From contig JAJHZJ010000028.1 of the NCBI GenBank assembly GCA_023548195.1, positions 1,995,001 to 2,059,000 of the forward strand: a DNA stretch of 64,000 bases. The letters run 5' to 3'. Position numbers and translations under genes: made by a program. Source of the DNA: Bettongia penicillata ogilbyi. Lineage: Eukaryota > Chordata > Mammalia > Diprotodontia > Potoroidae. Position 1 is the stretch's first letter. Each line of letters begins with the position of its first letter. A model generated the notes under the pieces. That model was not told where the DNA came from, did no database searches, and saw only the letters and a list, made by a program, of their open reading frames with translations. This document shows positions 1 through 10,734 of this stretch, piece by piece.

Positions 1-654
1 ACTACCTCTCACAGGAGTATTTACATTTTCAAAGAAGTTATCTAGGAATAAGAAATGCTTAATCCATATGTAATAACCTGGAGTGGGCTAGCCAGCCACA
101 AATCTCCTGGGAATTGTAGTCCTCAGTTTGGAAAAAAGGAAACTAGGAAGAAATTATCCCTTAATGAAGGAGAAGGCTTTTTTCATGCTGAGTTACCTAG
201 GAGAACAAGGAGAGAAGAGAGGTGACCGACCTCCCAGGTTGGTGCCACTAGATAGAACTGCAGCTGGTGCCATTCTACCCTTGGCCATGTGAGATGACCT
301 CCATCTGAATGGATGAGCTGGCAGGTTTTATCACACACAAGAGACTGTGAGCAGGGGTTCACTCACCCAAGAACAGGGGAAAATAATTGTTTAAACAAAG
401 GAATTGTGCAAGAGCCCTACCTTGCCTCATTCTTACCTCTGTGTTTTTTCTTAAATTTATTGTTAAAGAAAACATTTGCGGATTTTATTTCTCAGAAATA
501 TCAATGATCAATCCCATCCTCCTGTTGCTGGGTTTACCTTGGTTTGAGGCATGAGAGCACAATGGGAACCAAGCAGGAGTGAGGGGCCTTTCCTAACACA
601 GGGCTGGGAATTCAAACCTGTGGTTGGAGAGTTTTACCATCTTACTAGAGGGAT
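1..654. other. Unannotated sequence
   Basis: No repeat family, exon or RNA gene recognised. Short open frames begin and end at random positions and show no domain. Confidence 0.5.
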
Positions 655-806
655 CAGGCAGCAAGATGGTACAGTGGATAGAGTGTTGGGCCTGGAGTCA
701 GGAAGATACATCTTCATGAGTTCAGATCTGGACTCGGATACTTACTAGCTGTGTGACCCTCGGCAAGTCACTTAACCCTGATTGCCTCTTTAAAATGAAC
801 TGGAGG
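655..806 (+). repeat. Mar-1-type SINE, 5' part (split by HAL1)
   Basis: Shows the tRNA-like head (cagtggatagagtg), the 'gagtcaggaagat' block and the CORE segment ending in 'gcaagtcacttaaccctg'. It stops at the HAL1 insertion and resumes at 3621. The last 16 bases (791-806) are one copy of the HAL1 target-site duplication. Confidence 0.9.
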
Positions 807-1474
807 GGAGCAGGAGCCAAGATGGTGGAGTAGAAAGACTCACGTATGCTAGCTCCGAACCCACAGCCCATATTTTTTATCTAAAAAGAACTCCCCACAA
901 ATTCTGGAGCACCGCAAGCCGCACAGAAACACAGTGGAAGAGATTTCTGTTCCAGACAGCCCTGGAAAGCCGTCCCCAGGGGTCCGTCACGCTCCGGACA
1001 GCGGAGCCCACCCCTGCGCTGCCCTGGCCACGTGGCCCCAGAAGAGCAGATCCGAGCAGGCTTCAGGGACGGAATCTCTGGTGGCCGCGAAGGTCCCTCC
1101 ACCCACAGGTGCTACAGGTCAGTGAGAGAGACGTCTGGGCTGGCCGAGAGGGGAGAGGGGTGTCTCCATGACTCGGGCCCCCTGGGGGGGGCAGCGGCAG
1201 AGGCAGCAGCAGCCAGGGGCTCCCCAAGCAGACAGGAGCTCAGGGCCATTACCAAAGGTCTCTGCATAAACCCCCTGAGGGAACTGAGCCTGGGAGGCAG
1301 CCCTGTCCCCACCCCAGCACCAGAACTTAAGCTCATATTGAATAGCAGCCACGCCTGCCACAGAAAGCCGTGAGGCTGGGGAGCAGCATTTGAATCTCAG
1401 ACCCCAAGCACTAGCTGGGCAGATCTAGGCAGGGGTGGAGAGGAATCTCAGAAGTCAAGTAACTGGCCTGGAAA

Positions 1475-2574
1475 ATGCCCAGAAAAGGGAAGAAAAATAA
1501 GACCATAGAAAACTACTTTCTTGGGGGACAGATGTTCCCGCCTTTCATTTCTGATGACAAGGAAGAATTCTTACCATCAGGGAAAGACATGGAGGTCAGG
1601 GCCTCTGTATCCCAGACATCCCAGGGGGATGTCCAGTGGGCTCAGGCCATGGAAGAGCTCAAAAAGGATTTTGAAAATCAAGTTAGACAGGTGGAGGAAA
1701 AACTGGGAAGGGAAATGAGAGAGATGCAAGAAAAGCATGAAAAACGGGTCAATACCTTGGTAAAGGAGACCCCAAAAAATGCTGAAGAAAATAACACCTT
1801 GAAAAATAGGCTAACTCAATTGGCAAAAGAGGTTCAAAAAGCCAATGAGGAGAAGAATGCTTTAAAAAGCAGAATTAGCCAAATGGAAAAAGAGGTTCAA
1901 AAGCTCACTGAAGAAAACAGTTCTCTCAAAATTAGAATGGAACAGATGGAGGCTAATGACTTTCTGAGAAACCAAGAAATCACCAAACAAAACCAAAAGA
2001 ATGAAAAAATGGAAGAGAATGTGAAATATCTCATTGGAAAAACAACTGACCTGGAAAATAGATCCAGGAGAGACAATTTAAAAATTATGGGACTACCTGA
2101 AAGCCATGATCAAAAAAGAGCCTAGACATCATCTTTCATGAAATTATCAAGGAAAACTGCCCTGATATTCTAGAACCAGAGGGCAAAATAAGTATTCAAG
2201 GAATCCATCAATCACCTCCTGAAAGAGATCCAAAAAGAGAAACTCCTAGGAATATTGTGGCCAAATTCCAGAATTCCCAGGTCAAGGAGAAAATATTGCA
2301 AGCAGCTAGAAAGAAACAATTCCAGTATTGTGGAAACACAATAAGGATAACACAAGATCTAGCAGCTTCTACATTAAGGGATCGAAGGGCGTGGAATAGG
2401 GTATTCCAGAAGTCAAAGGAACTAGGACTCAAACCAAGAATCACCTACCCAGCAAAACTGAGTATAATACGTCAGGGGAAAATATGGTCTTTCAATGAAA
2501 CAGAGGACTTTCAAGAATCCTTGATGAAAAGACCAGAGCTGAAAAGAAAATTTGACTTTCAAACACAAGAATGA
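1475..2574 (+). pseudogene. HAL1/L1 ORF1 protein, frameshifted
   Basis: L1 ORF1 proteins are trimeric RNA-binding chaperones that package element RNA in the cytoplasm. The first 216 codons start MPRKGKKNK and contain a long heptad-rich coiled coil (about residues 50-185), then the entry to the RRM-like domain (NRSRRDNLKIMGLPE). That frame stops at 2125. The RRM and C-terminal domain continue in another frame, open from 2110 to 2574, with the recognisable blocks HEIIKENCP and TYPAKLSIIRQGKIWSF. One small indel within about 2110-2122 (an A-rich run) explains the switch; I see no other disruption. As it stands the protein would lose its RNA-binding C-terminus and should be inactive. Confidence 0.85.
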
Positions 2575-2707
2575 GAAGAAGCATGAAAAAGTAAACAGCA
2601 AAGAGAAGTCATAAGGGACTTACCAAAAGTGAACTGTTTACATTCCTACATGGGAAGACAATATCTGTAACTCCTAAAACTTTTCAGTATCTGGGTAGTT
2701 GGTGGGA

Positions 2708-2802
2708 CCACACACACACACATACACATACGCACACACACACACGCACACACATGCACACACACGTGCACACACATGTGCACATGTGCACACACATACA
2801 GA
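2708..2802 (+). repeat. (CA)n microsatellite inside HAL1 3' UTR
   Basis: An imperfect CA run interrupted by TA and GCA units, just after the ORF1 end. It gives rise to spurious cysteine/valine-rich open frames on the minus strand. Confidence 0.9.
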
Positions 2803-3076
2803 GACAGAGAGCACAGAGTGAATTGAATAGGATGGGACCATATCTTAAAAGAAATGTAGTGGGAGGAGAGAGGGTGAAATGGAATGGGGTAAATTGTATC
2901 TCATTCAAGTGGCAAGCAGGAGACTTTTTAGTGGAGGGAAAAAGAGGAGAGCTGAGAAAAAAAACATGAAGTTTACCCTCATGACATTCAACTAAAGGAA
3001 GGAATAAAATGCACACTCATTTTGGTATGAAAACCTATCTTACAATACAGGAAAGTGGGGGAGAAAGAGATAAGCA

Positions 3077-3532
3077 GGGTGGGGGGGATGATGGAAGGGA
3101 GGGCAATGGGAGGAGGGAGCCGTTTGAAGTCAACACTCAGGGAGGGACAGGATCAAAAGACAGAATAGACACAATGGGGGGCAGGATAGGATGGAGGGAA
3201 ATATAATTAGTCTTACACAACACAACTATTATCGAAGTCATTTGCAAAACTACACAGATATGGCCTATATTGAATTGCCTGCTTTCCCAATGGGAATGGG
3301 TGGGGAGGGAGGGATGGGGAGAATTTGGAACTCAAAGTTTTAGGAACAACTGTTTAGTATTGTTGTTGCTACTAGGAAATAAGAAATACAGTTAATGGGG
3401 AATAGAAAGTCATCTGGTCCTACAGGACAAAAGAGAAGATGGGGACAAGAGAAGGGAGGGATGATAGAAGAGAGGGCAGATTGGAGATAGGGAAAATTAG
3501 AATGCTTGGTGTATTGGGGTGGGGGGAGGGGA
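3077..3532 (+). other. G-rich tracts in HAL1 3' UTR (G-quadruplex motifs)
   Basis: Three clusters of four or more G-runs: about 3077-3117, 3298-3318 and 3516-3532. A G-rich polypurine segment capable of quadruplex formation is a known property of L1 3' UTRs. Here it recurs three times. Confidence 0.6.
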
Positions 3533-3620
3533 TAAAAGGGGAGAAAATTTCGAACCCAAAATTTTGTGAAAATGAACGTAAAAAGTTAAATAAATAAATT
3601 TATAAAAGAAAAAAATAACA

Positions 3621-3708
3621 TAAAATGAACTGGAGGAGGAAATGGCAAACCACTCCAATATCTCTGCCAACAAAACTCCAAACAAGGGAGATGACAGTCA
3701 CATAAAAT
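3621..3708 (+). repeat. Mar-1-type SINE, 3' part (continues from 806)
   Basis: Continues the split SINE with the 'gaggaaatggcaaaccactcc' block and a degraded BovB-like tail. Positions 3621-3636 are the second copy of the HAL1 target-site duplication. Confidence 0.85.
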
Positions 3709-3744
3709 ACAAGCAAAGGACAAAGCAGCCTACGATAGGTGCCT

Positions 3745-3935
3745 TAGAGAGACAGTGGTTTGGAGCTAAGATCACTAAAAGTGGTAAAACCAGGACTAGA
3801 ACCCCTGGAGCCCTAAATCTATCTAGTTGTGTAATATTGGGCCAACCAAGGCACCATTCTATGCCTCAGTTTCCTAATCTGCTGAATTAATGGTTTAAGA
3901 CTCTATGGTCTCTCAGGTCTATCTATAAATTGCAA
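3745..3935 (+). repeat. MIR-type SINE
   Basis: Contains 'agttgtgtaatattgggc' and 'cctcagtttcctaatctg', the CORE signature, followed by a typical MIR 3' segment. Confidence 0.7.
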
Positions 3936-4377
3936 AGACTGTCACTTATGACACCAGGCATCCATATTCTAGTACCTCAAGTACTACAAATCTTTTGCAC
4001 TTATGCTTTACAATTTGCCCTTCCTAGAAGGGCAAGTATTTTCATTCCTATTTTACAAATGGGAAAGAATTCACTATGAAGTTAAGAGATGAGGAAGGAC
4101 CTATTCTTCCCAGAAGTTCTTCAGAGCAGGCTGGGTACATGACTTTGAAAGGCAGCTAAGGAGGATGTAAAGGTCATGAGAGTGGCGGATGGAGGGAGTG
4201 GTAGCAGCAGTCTATGAAGAGGTGGGACGTAGGGGAATGAGTCCACTTTGGGTCCCACCTGGGACCCAGGCATTGGCCTGGCTGCATTGTGTTAGTTCTG
4301 GCTCAGATTTTCGTTACAAAAACATTTGCATCATTTTCAGATTTCTTTCCTTTTCTCTACTAAAAATGTGAGAGGCA
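3936..4377. other. Mostly unannotated; weak MIR trace
   Basis: 'attcctattttacaaatggg' near 4045 suggests a faint minus-strand MIR remnant. The rest is unrecognised. Confidence 0.4.
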
Positions 4378-4556
4378 TCCTGGCAGAAGGGAGAGAGAAC
4401 TGGTTTTGGAACCTAGAAGACCTGAATTCAAGTCTAGCACCTGACACATAATGACTATGTGACCCTCCTCGTGCCCAAGACTATAAATTGCAGAGGCAGT
4501 GCTGATCAGCTTTGGAAGAGAGAGTTTCCTCATTATAGGTTCAATTTCTATTCTAT
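4378..4556 (+). repeat. CORE-SINE, marsupial subfamily
   Basis: Head and CORE ('gaattcaagtctagcacctgacac', 'atgactatgtgacc') are followed by the 'caagactataaattgcagaggc' and 'gagtttcctcatta' 3' body, which recurs elsewhere in the window. Confidence 0.75.
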
Positions 4557-4557
4557 C

Positions 4558-4604
4558 AAATATATATGTGTATATGCAAGTATATATGTATGTGTGTATA
4601 TACA
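4558..4604. repeat. TA/TG-rich microsatellite
   Basis: Degenerate (TATG)n directly after a SINE 3' end. Confidence 0.8.
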
Positions 4605-6008
4605 GTGCAGCACTCCATGTAAAAGAGTATTTCTAAGTCAAAAGTTACATTTCAAAATTATATAACCTCTGTTTTAAATGGCATTTAATGTAATCAAAAT
4701 TGAGGTTATGCCTAGATTATAAAAGTATTATTGTCTAAATGTATTGCCTCCTGGATGAATTACAAAGAAGCCTAACAGAATTATTACCAATGATCTTCAA
4801 AGTGAGACAAGGCAGCCCCATTTTGTGGATGGGGTCACTAAAGGCAAAAAGAGGGAAACATAAAATTCCACAGAGTCACTGGGAAAACATCCAAAATCAT
4901 TCACAGGAAGCCAATGAGATGCTAGTAAAATACAAGAAGGAAAACCAGTTCATCTGGATTTTCCATAAACCCCAATAAATCTGTCCCCTTTATAGTCTGT
5001 GCTATAGTTTGCCAGCATATTTCTTTAAGCAAAATGGGACTATTTCCTAATGGAAAAAATGTCTCAATCCTAAACTTATTTGGGGGGTAGAATATCCCTT
5101 AAAACATGAATTCACAGTTCAAAACCAGGACTTTTCATCAAGTCTCAATCTGGAGTGAGTTTTTCAACACCCAGTTACAGACACCTGAAAGCATGAGGTT
5201 GAATGGGCACATTGCTAGGCTCTTAACTAGCAGCTCTAATATTTGCAATTTGTACTATAAATAGCTCTTTGAAGAGTCTGGCTCAGGAGACCAGTTCAGT
5301 TAACCACTGGCTGGAATGCATTCAGTTTTCCACCTCAAAACATGCTTCCCTGGGACCAGTTTCTGAAAACTTTGCCAGGTGTCATGTTGTTTTGTTTCCT
5401 AAAAGGAAGGTGACATCTCTTAAGGCACCAAGAAAGAAGGGCTGCTAACCTAGCTTCGAGAAAATGCACCTGCAGCTGAAGTCATCCTACAGCATGATTT
5501 ATTAGCAAGTGGCCCCTGTAAATTTCTACTCCAGAGACAGTCAAGTCAAACAGTCCAGTTGTGGCTCTATATTGATTTTCCTCAATCTAAAAACTTCAAA
5601 GCTGTTCCCAGGGTTGGTCCAACGATATCCTTTCCCACTAGGACTATAGAATATTCTTTGAGAATTTTGTGCCTGTCATCAAATGCAACTTCAAGATATG
5701 TATGCATCTCACAGTAGCTACCATATATATTCCCAAGCCACAGCTGACACTCTAATTCCTTATCTGCTCCCCTTCCTCCCCCTGCCTGAGTCCCAGTTAT
5801 GGACGCTTCTTTTATATTTGATCTTCATATCTGGCTGTGCCTCTTCTGATTTCATCAGAAGCCTTCAACAGTGCCAAGCCACACTGCACAGTGGGCCTTT
5901 ATGAGAAAGGTAGTTCTGGTCCTACAATGTCAGCCCCAGTAGGTTTAAAGATGGTTTCACATGCAATAAAAATTAATTTTAACTTCTCAAGATACCTCAG
6001 GTGCCTCT
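4605..6008. other. Unannotated sequence (1.4 kb)
   Basis: No repeat, gene or RNA feature recognised. A 79-codon frame at 4739-4978 shows no domain and no coding character. Confidence 0.45.
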
Positions 6009-6185
6009 TTAGAAGTTCTAAGGCCCTCTGGGTACAGTGGAAAAGGCAGAGGACCTGGATTCAAATTCTTCCTCAGATGACCATCATCTGTTTGCCTTTG
6101 GATAAGTCATTTAGTCTACCTGGGCCTCAGTTTCATCAGCTATAAGATGAGGGGGTGGGACTAATGACTACTGAAGTTCCTTCTA
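6009..6185 (+). repeat. MIR
   Basis: 'ctctgggtacagtgg', 'gacctggattcaaattct', 'gcctcagtttcatcagctat' and a 3' end 'gaagttccttctagatct' follow the MIR consensus. Confidence 0.85.
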
Positions 6186-6350
6186 GATCTATATATGTAT
6201 GTGTATATATGTAGAAATACACTCATATGTATATATACATTTATGTACATATGCTTATGAGATTCTGTGTATATATGATATAATCAAATATATGATATAT
6301 GAGATCATATGTATATATGATCTCGTGAACTACATATATGGAGAGAGAGA
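6186..6350. repeat. TA-rich microsatellite with small palindrome
   Basis: (TATG/ATAT)n low-complexity DNA extending from the MIR 3' end. A 9-bp-arm inverted repeat (gagatcata / tatgatctc) lies at 6301-6324. Confidence 0.8.
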
Positions 6351-6509
6351 GAAATTTGGTTTTATGGAAGCTTCAAGGGACCTATTTGGGCATGGATCTT
6401 CTAGTCCTCCCTCCACACTTTCAGATTCCCAGTCCTTTAAGGCACAACTGATAACAGACATGCTAGAAAATAATTCATATGAATATGGAGTTAAAGCTGG
6501 ATTCAGAGG

Positions 6510-6668
6510 TCACAGATCTAGAACTTAAAAAGGGGTCATCTGACCTAACCTCATTTTACAGATAAGGAAACTGAGGCTTAGGGAGGTTAAGTGACTGTCT
6601 GAGGTCCCACAAATATTAAGTAAGAGCAAACCCCAGTCCTCCGAATACAACCCCAGTGCTCTTTGACA
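6510..6668 (-). repeat. MIR
   Basis: Reverse-complement MIR signature: 'cattttacagataaggaaactgaggcttagggaggttaagtgact' region, then the reversed head. Confidence 0.9.
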
Positions 6669-7532
6669 GTGAATCAAGAGTGATTCTTTCTTTGGAAGTC
6701 AAGAAAAAACAAATGACTGCTTGGTATTTTTGATGAGTCCCCAAATCTTCAGAGTCATTTGAGTCTTGAAAACCTTCAAGATTAGAGTGGGGGGAAGGAG
6801 AAAAAAATGAAGGAATAAAAACATTCCTTCACTGTATTTAATACCCACTAGGCCAGCTTTGAGCTGTCACTATTATTGGCTGAATCAACTGTGCTTTTTG
6901 TTGTTTTGGGTTTTTTTATAAAGTAACTGAAGAACTATAAAAAGCTTAAAATTGAGGAAAACAATAAACATCTGTGGAGGATGAGCAGCAAACTAAAGAA
7001 AGAGCCCGTCTGGGTTACAGAAGGTCATGCTACTGTAAAAGGAAGTGTTTGAGCATCACTAACGTTTGCATAGCTCAATGTTTTGCACAAAACAAGCCAC
7101 CTTTCCCTGACAGTTCAAGCTTCCCCTCCTCCCACCCTTTTCCTCCACTCCCACTCCCCCATTAAGATAGAAGGGCAAATGCACAGCACCAAAACTCGTA
7201 GTAATTATTTCCTGAAAACAGTATTTATTTTAAATGAACTCAATCATGTGTTAGGTGCCAGTACGCTTGAGGGGTTTCAACACATCGGAGTATACAGCAC
7301 CCCCATGACAATGCACTTGGATCCAGAAGTATTCACCCTCTGAGTTCTGTCCCCTTAGCTCCCATGGAATTAATACACTTGACTCAACTAGCCAAGTGGC
7401 CCATAGCTCTCCCCCTCTTTAAACATATACCTCCATTTGTAGGGAAATCAAATATCTCAAGATAATAATTCCCCTTCCTACAAGAAATAGGAAGTATTCC
7501 AGGCTCATATCCCCCATCTCTTTACATTAGCT
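6669..7532. other. Unannotated sequence (0.86 kb)
   Basis: No recognised repeat or gene. Contains a pyrimidine-rich run around 7120-7160. Confidence 0.45.
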
Positions 7533-7712
7533 CTTAACCTGGGATCTTTGAATTTTTTAAAAATATTTTGATAATTATATTTCAAAGTAATTGGTTTCCC
7601 TGGTAAACATGTGTATTTTATTTTATGAATTAAAAATATTATTCCATGAGAAGAAGTTCATAGGTCTCACCAGACTGCCAAAGAGGTCTGTGACCCAAGA
7701 CCCCTGCTCTAG
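7533..7712 (+). mobile_element. Non-autonomous hAT-type (MITE-like) element, copy 1
   Basis: Starts 'ctcttaacctgggatc' and ends near 'caagacccctgctct', with the internal 'gagaagaagttcataggt...caccagactgccaaagaggtc' block. The same block is in copy 2 at 22118. The ends resemble hAT terminal repeats (aacccctg type). About 180 bp, no coding capacity. Confidence 0.65.
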
Positions 7713-8344
7713 GGGAATTCTCACAATCAGGAAGGTGGCAGTTACCATCTGTTCTATGCCTTTGAGCACCTGGCAAGCTCCCAACATTGTACTTGGTACT
7801 GTGAAATATAGATCCTTCTCCCTCCCCTGACAGAGAGACATTTGGATTGCTTTACACCAAAAGAGACCTTTAATCTTTGTGTGATCTTTGCAGGGGCCAC
7901 TGGAGGTATGTGACTGTATATTTGTTTCCCTGAGTCTAGTTTTATGTGAACTGGCTCTAGAATCCTTCTGTTCCCAAACCCAGGCTGCCATCTGCCAGTT
8001 CCCATATCCATCGATGAAGCTCTCAAAATTCTTCACTGGGATGTTTGAAGTGTTGACTCCAACAAATGTTTAACCATCAAATTTCATACGTGCTGCCTTG
8101 GGCAAGACTTTCACACAAAGAGACTATTTAAGGTCATGTGGGGGAGATAGAGACACTTTAAAAAGTGTCCATAATGAAGGAATTTTATTTTTAGCTAGAT
8201 CCTCTCAAACACATGCTATGCAACAACTCCCTACTCTTGATATCATTTAGCAAATCCACATTCGTTCTCACATAGGCCATTTGGGTAAACAGCAATGTTT
8301 AAAAAAAAAAAAACACTTTCATAAAAAGTGAGGACGAGCAATCA
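7713..8344. other. Unannotated sequence
   Basis: No family recognised. A perfect palindrome (gacacttt / aaagtgtc, 2-nt spacer) lies at 8152-8169. Open frames here (for example 7623-8036 minus) lack domains. Confidence 0.4.
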
Positions 8345-8489
8345 GCAATGTTACACACTTGAAAGAAAGTTGGATTTTTACTCCTAAGATCTGGGTGCAA
8401 ATCTTAGCTCTCCTAATTATATCCCATTTGACCTTGGACAAATTACCTCTCTCTGGGTTTTCCTGTTCTATGAGGGAGGTACACTAGAT
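8345..8489 (+). repeat. MIR, 5' part (split by hAT element)
   Basis: 'gatctgggtgcaaatcttagctct' and 'tttgaccttggacaaattacct' are MIR blocks. The MIR 3' end resumes at 8672. Confidence 0.7.
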
Positions 8490-8671
8490 CAGTGGTGTCA
8501 GACTCAAATAGAAATGGGTCACATATTGACTTAGTTATAAAATGTAATGTTACCTATGTTTTATTGTGCTTTCATTTACTTTGTCAGTTTCCCAATTATA
8601 TTTTAATATGGTTCTGGTCCTACTCAGAAGTTGAGAGTGCTTGAAGTATGGCAGCCAGTTGCCTGAGAACT
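8490..8671 (+). mobile_element. MER5-like non-autonomous hAT element
   Basis: Begins 'cagtggtgtcagactcaaa' and contains 'atgttttattgtgctttcatt' and 'ccaattatattttaatatgg', the pattern of MER5-type hAT elements. It splits a MIR. Flanks 'cactagat' and 'tgttagat' look like a decayed 8-bp target duplication. A related copy in the opposite orientation is at 55906. Confidence 0.65.
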
Positions 8672-8722
8672 CTGTGTTAGATGATTTCTAAGATCCCATC
8701 CAGCTGAAATTCTTCATGGGCA
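8672..8722 (+). repeat. MIR, 3' part
   Basis: 'gatgatttctaagatcccatccagct' region is the MIR 3' end and continues the fragment ending at 8489. Confidence 0.6.
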
Positions 8723-8838
8723 TTTTCTCTCCTGGTGTCTTTTTCCTGGGATGCCTGATTCTGTCCAAGCATTTTGTTCCTTATGTATCTGGGGAACAGA
8801 GATGTAGTCCAAGAGCTCTACTTCTCCTCCAGGGATAT

Positions 8839-8942
8839 GATTCAGAGAGCAAATCAACCAACCAGCATTTGTTCAGCAGGTTCTATGTGCCAAGCATTGT
8901 GCTAAGTGCTAGAGGCACAAAGAAAAAGATGAAAAATAGTCT
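8839..8942 (-). repeat. L2 3' end, part 1 (split by L1)
   Basis: Antisense L2 3' UTR: 'gttctatgtgccaagcattg', 'tgctaagtgct' and 'tagtctctgtc'. It continues after the L1 at about 9683. Confidence 0.8.
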
Positions 8943-9682
8943 CTGTCTTTTTAAATTTTATTTGTTTATTTTGAGTTTACAACATTCAGTTCCACAAGTT
9001 TTTGAGCTCTAGATTTTCTCTCCCTCCTTGGCCCCTCGTCTTTTCCGCTTTTCCCCTTTCCCAAGACAAAATGCATTCCAAGATATAGGCACTACAAATA
9101 CATTCATGTTAAACATATTTTCACATCAGTAATGTTGCAAAGAAGAATTACAACCAATGAAATGAACCACGAGAAAGAAGAAACAAAACAGAAAAGAGAG
9201 AGAGCAAGCAGTATGCTTCGATCTGCATTTAGACTCTGTAATTCTTTCTCTGTATGTGGGTAACATTTTCTATCATGAGTCTTTTGGAGTTGTCTTAGAA
9301 CATTGTGTTGCTGAGAAGAACCCAGTCTATCAAGGTTAGTCAATGTGGCTGTAACTGTGTACAGTGTTCTCCTGATTCTGCTCACTTCACTCAGCATCAG
9401 TTCGTATGTCTTTCCAGGTTTTTCTGAAGTCTGCCTGCTCATTATTTCTTACAGCACAATAGTATTCCATTACATTCATATACCACAACTTGTTCAGACA
9501 TTCCCCAATTGATGGGAATCCCCTCAATTCCCAATTCTTTGCCAACACAAAAAGCTGCTATAAATATTTTTGTACTTGTGGATCCTTTTCCCGTTGATAT
9601 GATCTCTTTGGGATACAGCCCTAGAAGGGATATTGCTGGGTCAAAGGGTATGCACGTTTTTATAGCCCTTTGACCATAATAA
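8943..9682 (-). mobile_element. 5'-truncated L1 (ORF2 3' end plus 3' UTR)
   Basis: On the minus strand this reads from the ORF2 C-terminal region into an A-rich end at 8943. The minus-strand peptide YELMLSEVSRIRRTLYTVTA matches YELMLNEMSRTRTALYTVTA encoded by the L1 copy near 47,040. The 3' UTR block around 9440-9640 ('ccaattgatgggaatcccct', 'ttgggatacagccctag') is L1. It interrupts an antisense L2. Confidence 0.85.
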
Positions 9683-9905
9683 GGAGCTTACATTCTACCA
9701 AGAGAGATAACATAGACATAGAGAGGTAAATATAGTATACATACAAAATAGATACAAGGCATCTTTAGGAGAGAATGTTCAGTCAGCTGGGGTGAACAGA
9801 AAAGGCCTCCTTTGAAAGATAGCATTTGATCTGAGTCTTGAAGGAAATAATTTCAGGAATGAGGAACTACCAGTACAAAAGCAAAGGGAGGTGGGGAGGG
9901 GCAGG
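9683..9905 (-). repeat. L2 3' UTR, part 2
   Basis: Resumes with 'aggagcttacattctaccaa', then 'aaaaggcctcctttgaaaga' and 'gatctgagtcttgaagga', all antisense L2 3' UTR blocks. Confidence 0.75.
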
Positions 9906-9971
9906 GTTAGCACATGACAGGAATAAGTAGTGTGTGGAGGAGAATAACGTATAAGAAGACAACAATAACAG

Positions 9972-10046
9972 TGTATACTTCACAAGATTATTGTGAAGAC
10001 TGACAGAGATCCCCTATGTAAAGCATTATAAAAATTCTAAGATTTT
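9972..10046 (+). repeat. MIR 3' fragment
   Basis: 'cacaagattattgtgaagact' and 'atgtaaagcattataaa' match the far 3' part of MIR. Confidence 0.55.
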
Positions 10047-10197
10047 TCCCAACTTCCTTTTGTCCTAACTCTCCTTCCTCTATGTCTATGATCTGACAGA
10101 AAAAATACATATGTGTGTATACACATATATTGCTAGTCTCCTCCTTGACGTAGAGGGCAAAAGAACTAGGCTCATTGTCTGATTTATCCTCTCAAAG

Positions 10198-10500
10198 TTG
10201 GCTGGTTGGTTGTTTTCCTTCATTCTTGAAGATTACTATGTTGGAGTCAAGGTATAGGGTGTCCGACTGTGGTGGATTGGGTCAGTATGAGCTCAAAAGG
10301 CACAGGCTGGGCACAAATAGCCCATAAGAACATTTGGAGTGGAGATGTATCTAAAATTGAGTATTTCACCTTTCTTTGGAGCCTCCAAAGGTAAGCCACC
10401 AATAAAAGGATAGACAAGTGATAGGTACAACAGAGAAAGTGTCCTGGGTACACATCTGTTATAGGAATTCTTCCTCTTGCAAACCTCAGGTGTCAGTTAC
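10198..10500 (-). repeat. RTE-tailed SINE or RTE-derived repeat
   Basis: Starts with 'gttttccttcattcttgaag' and continues 'gggtgtccgactgtggtgg'. The 'ccttcattcttgaagaa' type motif is the reversed 3' end of the RTE-like SINE seen at 12256, 25263 and 27532. The inner part is longer and differs from those copies. Confidence 0.55.
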
Positions 10501-10674
10501 CATTAACAAATTGTGAGCCGTACCTGTGGTAGATATAGGATGAGAATTCTACCCTCACATTTCCCATCTTGCAAGATAAAGACATCAAATTCCTAGGGCC
10601 AAACAACTATATACTCACACTATATAGACAGAAATGTGAATTCTAGTTCAAATACAATAATCAACACATATGCA

Positions 10675-10678
<4 letters not shown>

Positions 10679-10726
<48 letters not shown>

Positions 10727-10734
10727 AAAGTCCA
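10679..10734 (+). repeat. (CA)n microsatellite
   Basis: A near-perfect CA run of about 27 units, likely polymorphic. Flanking open frames rich in HT or CV are artefacts of it. Confidence 0.97.

Larger units (their letters stand above)
807..3620 (+). mobile_element. HAL1 (half-L1) retrotransposon, near full length
   Basis: Starts with an L1-type 5' end (gagccaagatggtggagtag), followed by a GC-rich 5' UTR, an L1-like ORF1, a long purine/G-rich 3' UTR and an A-rich tail. There is no ORF2: the sequence passes from the end of ORF1 (2574) straight into 3' UTR. That is the organisation of HAL1 elements, known from mammals including marsupials, which depend on L1 ORF2 protein in trans. A perfect 16-bp duplication flanks it (791-806 and 3621-3636), so this is one complete insertion event. 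An internally deleted L1 is the alternative, but the L1 ORF2 start and 3' end are both absent. Confidence 0.87.

Noticed and set aside
655..720. tRNA gene
   Set aside because: tRNA-like heads here and in the other SINEs lack a full cloverleaf and continue directly into SINE bodies.
807..1400. CpG-island promoter of a host gene
   Set aside because: The GC-rich stretch is the 5' UTR/promoter region of the HAL1 element, bounded by its target-site duplication.
2684..3016. 110-codon cysteine/valine-rich minus frame
   Set aside because: Generated by the CA microsatellite in the HAL1 3' UTR.
7623..8036. 137-codon minus-strand frame as a gene
   Set aside because: It overlaps a hAT-type element at its C-terminal end and has no domain or splice context I can support.
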